A stretch of DNA of 64,000 nucleotides. Source: Alteromonas genovensis (GTDB lineage: Bacteria > Pseudomonadota > Gammaproteobacteria > Enterobacterales > Alteromonadaceae). Below the pieces are notes generated by a model, which searched no databases, was not told the origin of the DNA, and saw only the letters and a program-made list of their open reading frames with translations. The position numbers and the translations under genes are program-made. Within the stretch, counting starts at the first letter, position 1. The number at the start of each line of letters is the position of its first letter. Shown here piece by piece: positions 57,676-64,000 of the stretch. The stretch is taken from assembly GCF_010500895.1 (NCBI RefSeq), contig NZ_JAAAWO010000005.1, positions 276,294 to 340,293 of the forward strand, written 5' to 3'.

Positions 57676-59970
57676 TTACTTTTTGAATGGTGAATTAAGC
57701 AGCCATACTTCTAAGTCTTCTCGCTTCAAAGGCCTACTTATAAAGTACCCCTGGGCCTCGTCGCACCCCCATTCTTTCAAAATGCGTAAAGACTCTTCAT
57801 CCTCCACCCCTTCTGCAACCACTCTTAAGTCGAATATGCTGGCTAAGCTTAAAATAGTGTGAACGATTTGCTGATCGTTATCTTGGGTTGCGAGCGCCAA
57901 AATGAAACTTTTATCTATTTTGATTGATTCAACCGGTAAATTTTTCAAATAGGCCAGTGAAGAGTAACCTGTACCAAAATCATCGATAGCAAAGCGAAAC
58001 CCTAAAGCTCTTAGCGATGATAGATTCTCTACTGCAAGGGTTGCATCAGAGACTAAATCGCTCTCTGTTATTTCAAGCTGAAGTGACGCAGGTGATAGTC
58101 CTTTCTCTGTCAAAAAAGCAACCAATTCATTGAGTAAGGCTTTGTTCTGTATGTCTTGTGTTGACAGATTCATCGCGATGGTAAAATCGTAATATTGTTC
58201 TCTGAAATAGGCCAGATCTGAAATAGTTTGGCGCATTACCCACTTAGTCACTTGCTCGATAAGACCAGCCTGCTCAGCGATGGCAATAAATTCATCCGGT
58301 GCAACATGGCCTAATTTACTGTTATTCCAGCGTATTAGTGCTTCCATGCTGCATACCTTCATCGAACGTAAATCTATCTTAGGTTGATATACCATAGATA
58401 GCTCATCTTGCTGAGTTGCAAGGGCACGCTTTAACTCAGTCGTAATTGATAGGCGTCTATTATAGTTAGCCTCTAACTCTGCACTATAGTGAACTGACCA
58501 AGCACCTGTTCGAATGGCTTTGTCAGACACAATATTGAGCTTCCTAAAGAGCTCTTCCGTGGTATGCGCATCTTCAGGACACGATAATACCGCCATAGCC
58601 ACTTTGACAGGAATCGTTATCAAGTTACTTTCAACGGGCTGTTCAAGAATATGTTTTAACGTTTCAAGTTGATTATCATTCAGGGGCTCATCGGTGACGT
58701 AAATAACCTCACCGCCGGCTAAGCGCGCAGATGTGCCCGGCCAGCGCAATAAACGTCTTGCTAACGTCTTTAATGTATTGTCCCCGTTAGAGTAGCCGTA
58801 CAAGTCGTTAATAGTTCGAAAGCCAATAACGGTGATAGCAATAACTTGTACCCATTTAGGCTCTCGCATTTGCTCAACAAAATAGCGTTCTAGATAATTG
58901 CGATTGAATAATCCCGTTAAATCATCGTGCTGTGCCTGATACCGAATGCTGTCCTCGCGCTGGGAGATGCTCTTCTGCATGCCATCAACCGCTTTTTCCA
59001 ATGCAACAACTTCGTGGAAATTCCCTGTTTTCTCAAACGTATTTTTATAGCGCCCAGACGCTATATTATTAATAGCTCCTATCACGGAATTCATCGGTAT
59101 TGTGACCCTTCGTATCCATATCAGGGCAAATAGAGTGATGGTAAAAAGGCCTAAAATATAGAGAGAAAACAAAGTCAGCTGTATTGAGCGAAAGCTCTCC
59201 ACCTGAGCTGCAACATCCACAAAAAATGTTATCTTTACAGGTGCAATCGATAAGGACTCTAGTGAGACAGTGTGCTCTATGTACTCAGCCGTGTCTAAAA
59301 AAGTAATATCGTGCCACCTGATTTGAGAGGCTATAGACTGGCGCGAACCTTTAATATGTTCAGGTAGCGTAGACGCTAAAACTGCACCAGTATTACTATC
59401 AATAATGTTGATATATGCGTTTGAAAATGATTCTACGCTTTGAATCACGTCGTCTTGAATATGCCTAGCGATGAGTAAATAGTAGCGAATACCGTTAGAT
59501 TGTATTGTTTTAAACCTGAGGTACGTCAGCTTCCCGTTAACCATCGCAATGGTTTGCGTTAACCCCATGGCAGCCATTGCAACGCTCTGTTTAGCTTGTT
59601 TTCCTGCTTTGAATAGCGGAGAGCTAGAGGCGTTAACAACATGATCTAGATTTACAATCGCTAAATGCACAATGTTCGATGAGCCTCTTTCACGGTTAAA
59701 AGAGTTTATGAATGAAGAGGCATCAGAGAGCGTTTTAAGGTTGTTGAGTGCTTCAGAGCCTGTCAGGGCATCAAGCGTGGTGCTAAGTAACCTTTTTTGT
59801 TCAGTTATTACTTTTTCTAAAGCGCTTTCGGCAATGAATACTTCTTTGTCCAAATGACTTTTTATCAAGGTGCTAAACGACGTCCACAGTGCGATGAACA
59901 CGAATAGCGTCGCAATGGTTGCCCCGATAGCGATAAGCCTAGTCAATGATTGGCGAAGACCTGTATGCAC
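57676..59970 (-). CDS. Membrane sensor with degenerate GGDEF and intact EAL domain (c-di-GMP phosphodiesterase)
   Basis: A 764-residue inner membrane protein. Helices near 10-35 and 265-285 flank a periplasmic sensor region, then HAMP (about 286-335), a GGDEF domain in which the signature reads AGGEV (418-422) instead of GGDEF, and an EAL domain from about 520. EAL active-site motifs are all present: MEALIRW at 542, LEITES near 632, DDFGTGYSSLAYLK at 663, VAEGVE near 718. It should hydrolyse c-di-GMP and not make it. It is the first gene after tRNA-Leu, a position where rimP/nusA would be expected by E. coli-type order. Confidence 0.9.
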   Translation of the reverse strand: MHTGLRQSLTRLIAIGATIATLFVFIALWTSFSTLIKSHLDKEVFIAESALEKVITEQKRLLSTTLDALTGSEALNNLKTLSDASSFINSFNRERGSSNIVHLAIVNLDHVVNASSSPLFKAGKQAKQSVAMAAMGLTQTIAMVNGKLTYLRFKTIQSNGIRYYLLIARHIQDDVIQSVESFSNAYINIIDSNTGAVLASTLPEHIKGSRQSIASQIRWHDITFLDTAEYIEHTVSLESLSIAPVKITFFVDVAAQVESFRSIQLTLFSLYILGLFTITLFALIWIRRVTIPMNSVIGAINNIASGRYKNTFEKTGNFHEVVALEKAVDGMQKSISQREDSIRYQAQHDDLTGLFNRNYLERYFVEQMREPKWVQVIAITVIGFRTINDLYGYSNGDNTLKTLARRLLRWPGTSARLAGGEVIYVTDEPLNDNQLETLKHILEQPVESNLITIPVKVAMAVLSCPEDAHTTEELFRKLNIVSDKAIRTGAWSVHYSAELEANYNRRLSITTELKRALATQQDELSMVYQPKIDLRSMKVCSMEALIRWNNSKLGHVAPDEFIAIAEQAGLIEQVTKWVMRQTISDLAYFREQYYDFTIAMNLSTQDIQNKALLNELVAFLTEKGLSPASLQLEITESDLVSDATLAVENLSSLRALGFRFAIDDFGTGYSSLAYLKNLPVESIKIDKSFILALATQDNDQQIVHTILSLASIFDLRVVAEGVEDEESLRILKEWGCDEAQGYFISRPLKREDLEVWLLNSPFKK

Positions 59971-60232
59971 GAATACGCCTCTAGTGAATGAGTTTTTGCC
60001 GTTTTATGGCGTGTTGCTGCTCTCGCTTTCAAAACAAAATGCAGCAACCCTCGATATATTAGGAAAATAATAGCTGACTTAGCCCCATCAAGACAGGGTA
60101 ACCATGCTGTTATTACACTTTATTTTGCACTTATTTTTTATTTTGTTACCGATACACAAACGAAGCATACTTTAAAGCCAGCATAAATGAGCGCTTTTCG
60201 TAGGTTCTTGATTTGGCAAATGTATATGTAGA
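59971..60232. other. Intergenic region between EAL gene and tRNA-Leu
   Basis: About 260 bases with the likely promoter of the EAL gene. Nothing else recognised. Confidence 0.4.
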
Positions 60233-60268
60233 GAATAAAAAAAGGGCCAGCATTTCTGCTGGCCCTTT
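60233..60268 (-). terminator. Terminator of the tRNA-Leu transcript
   Basis: AAAGGGCCAGCA / TGCTGGCCCTTT form a 12-bp stem with a 4-base loop, followed on the reverse strand by seven T. It lies five bases beyond the tRNA CCA end. Confidence 0.9.
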
Positions 60269-60273
60269 AAAGT

Positions 60274-60359
60274 TGGTGCGGAAAGCGGGACTTGAACCCG
60301 CACGAGCTATGCTCACCACCCCCTCAAGATGGCGTGTCTACCAATTCCACCACTTCCGC
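60274..60359 (-). tRNA. tRNA-Leu (anticodon GAG)
   Basis: The 86-base reverse-strand sequence starts GCGGAAGTGGTGGAATTGGT and ends with the encoded CCA. The 7-bp acceptor stem, D-arm with GGTAGAC, anticodon arm with stem CCATC/GGTGG and loop TTGAGGG, a long class-II variable arm, and the T-arm with GGTTCAAGTCC are all visible. The anticodon GAG reads CUC and CUU codons. It follows secG as leuU does in E. coli. Confidence 0.96.
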
Positions 60360-60369
60360 AATAAACTGT

Positions 60370-60786
60370 TTAATCTGGTGTGTCGCTGCTATCAACAACA
60401 GGCACATCGTTTTTTGTTTCATCAGAAACTGGGATATCAGATTGTGCTGGCACGTCTTCCACTACCGGCACGTCTGTATCGCCTGGTACTTCCACCGGTG
60501 CTTCAACCGCTGCAGGTACGTCTAAATTATTCCACTCATCATCAGCGCTTTCACGGTTTGCAGTCATCGCACCTAGTGACAAGCTTATGAAGAAAAACAA
60601 GCCTGCTAAAATTGACGTTGTGCGCGTCATAAAGTTACCAGAGCCGCCTGATCCAAACACTGTGTTTGAGCCGCCTGAGCCAAAAGAAGCACCCATATCC
60701 GCACCTTTTCCTTGCTGGATTAATACAAACCCAACCAATAAGAGCGCTACAACTAGATATGCTACTAAAAGCACTTCATATATCAT
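60370..60786 (-). CDS. secG: SecG, protein translocase subunit
   Basis: SecG is a small two-helix subunit of the SecYEG channel. The 138-residue protein has helix 1 (VLLVAYLVVALLLVGFVLIQQGKGADMG), the conserved ASFGSGGSNTVFGSGGSGNFMTRTT loop, and helix 2 (ILAGLFFFISLSLG). After residue 75 it carries a long acidic Val/Pro/Asp-rich tail with repeated DVPV units, longer than in E. coli SecG (110 residues). The start lies 10 bases after tpiA, and tRNA-Leu begins 10 bases past its stop. Confidence 0.95.
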   Translation of the reverse strand: MIYEVLLVAYLVVALLLVGFVLIQQGKGADMGASFGSGGSNTVFGSGGSGNFMTRTTSILAGLFFFISLSLGAMTANRESADDEWNNLDVPAAVEAPVEVPGDTDVPVVEDVPAQSDIPVSDETKNDVPVVDSSDTPD

Positions 60787-60796
60787 AAATACCTCG

Positions 60797-61540
60797 TCAG
60801 TTTGCCGCTTGGCAAATTGAAATAAAATCTTCAGCTTTTAAACTGGCTCCACCAATTAAACCGCCGTCTACGTCTTTTTGTGAAAACAACGTTTGCGCGT
60901 TATCGGGTTTCACACTTCCACCATATAGTATAGGAAGCTTGAGAGCCAAATCTGCGTCCACTTTGTTAAAGTAACCTCGTATAAACTCGTGTACTTCTTG
61001 CGCCTGTTCGGGCGTTGCTGTTTTTCCTGTTCCTATGGCCCAAATCGGCTCATAAGCAATAACAGATTTTGACAACTCTTCAACCGAAAGCGTTGAAGTT
61101 AATGCATCTAGCTGCTCACCCACAAATTGCTCTACGTTACCCGCTTCGCGAATTTCAAGGGACTCACCTACACAAATAATAGGCGTAACACCGGCCTCAA
61201 CGCATTTTTTTGCTTTCGATGCGACAAGGTCATTTGATTCCTGCTGGTCTTCCCTTCTTTCAGAGTGACCGACAATTGCATAACTGCAACCGGCATCTTT
61301 AATCATCTCTAGAGACAACTCACCAGTGTGGGCGCCGTTGTCTAGGTGACTTACATTTTGAGCACCTAGAGAAAATGCATCGGCAGAAAAATGATGAAAC
61401 AGCGTAGACGGTGAACAAACAACTATATTTGCGTCACATTGCACTGTTTTGAGCTTCTCATTGAAGTCAGCAACTAGCGCAGCGCTTCCATTCATTTTCC
61501 AGTTTCCAGCAACTAGCGACTGTCTTATTTTTTTACTCAC
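60797..61540 (-). CDS. tpiA: Triosephosphate isomerase
   Basis: TpiA interconverts DHAP and glyceraldehyde-3-phosphate. The 247-residue TIM barrel shows the catalytic Lys in AGNWKMNGS, His in YAIVGHSERR near 96 and Glu in AYEPIWAIGTGK near 165. Its place between glmM and secG is the arrangement known from Pseudomonas and Shewanella; E. coli has tpiA elsewhere. Confidence 0.97.
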   Translation of the reverse strand: MSKKIRQSLVAGNWKMNGSAALVADFNEKLKTVQCDANIVVCSPSTLFHHFSADAFSLGAQNVSHLDNGAHTGELSLEMIKDAGCSYAIVGHSERREDQQESNDLVASKAKKCVEAGVTPIICVGESLEIREAGNVEQFVGEQLDALTSTLSVEELSKSVIAYEPIWAIGTGKTATPEQAQEVHEFIRGYFNKVDADLALKLPILYGGSVKPDNAQTLFSQKDVDGGLIGGASLKAEDFISICQAAN

Positions 61541-61635
61541 TATGTCGACCTTAGCCCTGTCTTTTAGCGGGCGTGATATTAACTATTTACAACGTAAGAT
61601 ACAAGTATAAAAAGCGAAATTTCCTGCCACACCAA

Positions 61636-62979
61636 TCAATTGGCGAGATTACGAACAGTTTCTGCAATATGCTCAGCCCATTTCTCGGACTTTTGCTCTT
61701 CGTTAGATTCAACCATAACTCTTATTAAAGGCTCAGTACCACTTTTTCGCAGTAATACTCTGCCGGTTTTACCCAGTGCTGCCTCAGCTTCCTGTTTTGC
61801 ATTTTGTACATCTTGATGTGCTAGGTAGTCAATATCTTGCTTTGTATAACGCACATTAACCAAGGTTTGAGGATACATTTCAAATCCGCTGGCTAAATCA
61901 TGTAAATCCATGTGCGAACGCAGCATAGCGGCGAGCACCTGAAGGCCTGCGACAATACCATCGCCTGTTGAACACATAGACAAGTTAAGTATATGACCTG
62001 AGTTCTCTCCGCCAATAGACCAGCCTTTTTGCTGTAGAAGCTCCATGACGTAGCGATCGCCCACATTGCTTCTAGCAAATGGAACCCCCAACTTACTCAA
62101 TGCGTTCTCTAAGCCAAGGTTACTCATCAATGTACCGACTACACCGCCCTGCATCTGACCATTTTTTAGCGCATCCCGTGCGATGATATAAACAATCTGA
62201 TCGCCATCAAGAACGTTGCCTAGATGGTCAACCATCATGAGCCTATCACCATCACCGTCTAGGGCAAATCCGAGGTCAGCCCCAGTTTCTTTAACTTTTG
62301 CTACAATGCCGTCCATCGCCGTCGCGCCAACTTCATCGTTAATATTCAAGCCATTTGGCGCGGTGCCAATTTCAATAACAGTAGCGCCAAGCTCTCTCAG
62401 TACATTAGGCGCAATGTGATAGGTAGCGCCATGGGCGCAATCGACTACTATCTTTATACCAGTGAGAGACAATTCAGAAGGGAACGTGCCTTTGCAAAAC
62501 TCGATATAACGACCTGCGGCATCATCAATACGGGTTGCCTTACCAAGTTTATCAGACGCAACGCATGTCATTGGTCGCTCAAGCATTTCTTCTATTGCCA
62601 ATTCAATGTCATCGTCAAGCTTAAAGCCTTGAGCGGAAAAGAACTTTATGCCGTTATCGTAATAAGGATTGTGCGACGCACTGATAACAATACCAGCTTC
62701 AGAGCGGAATGTTTTGGTAAGGTAGGCAATAGCAGGCGTCGGCATTGGACCTAAAAGACCTATGTTGATACCCGCCGCTGAAAGCCCTGCTTCTAAAGAA
62801 GACTCAAGCATGTATCCAGAAATACGGGTATCTTTACCAATGAGCACTTTATTCGTACCCCGTCCGGCAAGTACTTTACCCGCGGCCCAGCCTAATTTAA
62901 TGCAAAACTCGGGGTTTATGCTGCTTTCGCCAACCTTCCCGCGAATACCGTCGGTACCAAAATATTTACGCTGACTCAT
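61636..62979 (-). CDS. glmM: Phosphoglucosamine mutase
   Basis: GlmM converts glucosamine-6-phosphate to glucosamine-1-phosphate on the way to peptidoglycan and LPS. The 447-residue protein has the phosphoserine motif [19 protein letters not shown] near 95-113, the metal loop [11 protein letters not shown] near 241-251, the sugar loop GGENSGH and the C-terminal [14 protein letters not shown]. It starts 12 bases after folP. Confidence 0.97.
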   Translation of the reverse strand: MSQRKYFGTDGIRGKVGESSINPEFCIKLGWAAGKVLAGRGTNKVLIGKDTRISGYMLESSLEAGLSAAGINIGLLGPMPTPAIAYLTKTFRSEAGIVISASHNPYYDNGIKFFSAQGFKLDDDIELAIEEMLERPMTCVASDKLGKATRIDDAAGRYIEFCKGTFPSELSLTGIKIVVDCAHGATYHIAPNVLRELGATVIEIGTAPNGLNINDEVGATAMDGIVAKVKETGADLGFALDGDGDRLMMVDHLGNVLDGDQIVYIIARDALKNGQMQGGVVGTLMSNLGLENALSKLGVPFARSNVGDRYVMELLQQKGWSIGGENSGHILNLSMCSTGDGIVAGLQVLAAMLRSHMDLHDLASGFEMYPQTLVNVRYTKQDIDYLAHQDVQNAKQEAEAALGKTGRVLLRKSGTEPLIRVMVESNEEQKSEKWAEHIAETVRNLAN

Positions 62980-62991
62980 TATTATTCCTTA

Positions 62992-63813
62992 TTACATTTT
63001 ATTCAGCATTTTCACGATATTCACAGCATCCGCCGTTTCTTGCACATCGTGTACACGTATTATGTGTGCGCCCATTTGAGCGACAATTGTAGCGAGTGCT
63101 ATGCTTCCAGCCAAGCGTTCGTCCACATTTCTGTCTAATAACTTTCCAATCATAGATTTTCGAGACATGCCCACTAAAACAGGAAGACCTAACGCCATGA
63201 TATCAGGAAGATATTTCACCAACGCGTAATTGTGTTCAAGTGATTTCCCAAAGCCATAACCAGGGTCTAACAATATAGACGACTTGTCTATTCCAGCACT
63301 TTTGCAGGCGTCAATACGCTCAAGTAAAAATTGGCTTACATCTGCGAGTACATCATCGTATTGCGGGTTAGACTGCATGGTTCTTGGTTGACCTAACATA
63401 TGCATTAAGCATACAGGTACGTTAGCATTTGCAGCCGCAGCTAGCGCGCCTGGTTCGCGAAGCGCTCTTACATCGTTTATCAAACCGGCACCAGCATTAA
63501 CAGCTTCAGTCATCACCTGCGCTTTGCTTGTGTCTATTGAAATGACACAGTCGCTGTTTGCCGAAATGGCTTCAATAACTGGGATGGTTCTGTCCAATTC
63601 TTCTTGAAGCGCCACTTCTTTTGCGCCCGGTCGAGTAGACTCTCCACCGATATCAATAAAAGTAGCGCCCTGCTCAACCATTTTGAGTGCATGCTGAACT
63701 GCGTGTTGAATGGAGGTATGTTGTCCCCCATCAGAAAAAGAATCGGGGGTGACATTTAAAATACCCATAATTCGAGGTTCAGAAAGATTGATAGAGTGAT
63801 TGGCAAACTGCAT
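62992..63813 (-). CDS. folP: Dihydropteroate synthase
   Basis: FolP condenses p-aminobenzoate with dihydropterin pyrophosphate in folate synthesis and is the target of sulfonamides. The 273-residue protein has GILNVTPDSFSDGG near 17-30, DIGGESTRPGA near 56-66, and LLDPGYGFGKSLEHN near 183. ftsH would be expected next upstream, outside the window to the right. Confidence 0.96.
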   Translation of the reverse strand: MQFANHSINLSEPRIMGILNVTPDSFSDGGQHTSIQHAVQHALKMVEQGATFIDIGGESTRPGAKEVALQEELDRTIPVIEAISANSDCVISIDTSKAQVMTEAVNAGAGLINDVRALREPGALAAAANANVPVCLMHMLGQPRTMQSNPQYDDVLADVSQFLLERIDACKSAGIDKSSILLDPGYGFGKSLEHNYALVKYLPDIMALGLPVLVGMSRKSMIGKLLDRNVDERLAGSIALATIVAQMGAHIIRVHDVQETADAVNIVKMLNKM

Positions 63814-63890
63814 TAAAAAACTCGTTAATATTTGTAGATTACAGTGTCTATAATAAAAAACGCCAGATTAACTTGGGCTGATACTTTATT

Positions 63891-63917
63891 AGGGATCTAC
63901 TTATGTAGATCCCTTTT
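63891..63917 (+). terminator. Hairpin upstream of folP
   Basis: AGGGATCTAC / GTAGATCCCT form a perfect 10-bp stem with a TTAT loop, then TTTT on the plus strand. Plus-strand genes are not visible here, so it may instead lie between folP and a ftsH-like gene as a processing or attenuation hairpin. Confidence 0.5.
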
Positions 63918-64000
63918 CATTTATATGCTTAAAATCATGCCTTTAGCATTAGATAATGACCATGAATGTCATTCACGAGCAAGTTTTAATTATTTAATAT

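Noticed and set aside
60274..60359. tRNA-Leu as an integration site for a genomic island
   Set aside because: No integrase and no repeated copy of the tRNA 3' end was seen in the adjacent 16 kb, though I could only check by eye.

Overview
The window looks like chromosomal housekeeping DNA of a marine gammaproteobacterium of the Alteromonadales, most likely Alteromonas or a close relative. This is judged from moderate GC, the gene neighbourhoods (purC-bamC-dapA / gcvR-bcp; arsC-wrbA-DUF2069-hda-DUF2066-purM-purN; folP-glmM-tpiA-secG-tRNA-Leu) and protein similarity to Shewanella, Vibrio and E. coli families recalled from memory. No database search was possible. I see no prophage, insertion sequence, integrase or CRISPR array.

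Layout. 0-15 kb: a partial DMT exporter, then the leftward dapA-bamC-purC operon, gcvR-bcp, a PerM-type permease, bepA, a TlpA-like thioredoxin, arsC-wrbA-DUF2069, hda-DUF2066 and purM-purN-DUF3108. 15-21 kb: fadE behind a FadR-like operator, an orphan LuxR-type response regulator, and cmoA-cmoB for tRNA wobble uridine modification. 21-26 kb: a tight four-gene operon (glycerate kinase, HAD phosphatase, GpgS-type glycosyltransferase, GH13 phosphorylase) that together can make and recycle the compatible solute glucosylglycerate. An inverted repeat covers the ribosome binding site of its first gene. 26-36 kb: gph, moeA, a NorM-like MATE pump, a MoxR/VWA pair, cysK, a small lipoprotein, an exported M24 peptidase-like protein and a one-domain RRM protein. 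36-48 kb: a PhzF-like isomerase, an M16 peptidase, a MATE gene broken by one in-frame TGA, DUF1244, pnp, an HNH nuclease, a MscS channel and proBA. 48.5-50.1 kb: a gene-poor, AT-rich stretch. 50-57.5 kb: an unknown two-helix membrane protein, a Cof-type HAD phosphatase, SDR-DUF2878, a phosphatase/lipid-kinase fusion directly upstream of gdhA, a hemerythrin and a 52-residue Pmp3 protein. 57.6-64 kb: an EAL phosphodiesterase with a degenerate GGDEF domain, tRNA-Leu(GAG), and secG-tpiA-glmM-folP.

The points most worth a second look are the glucosylglycerate cycle operon with its RBS-covering hairpin, the dual-specificity-phosphatase/diacylglycerol-kinase fusion placed 8 bases before gdhA, the nonsense-disrupted MATE gene, and the absence of rimP-nusA-infB-rbfA-truB-rpsO between tRNA-Leu and pnp, where E. 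coli-type gene order would place it.
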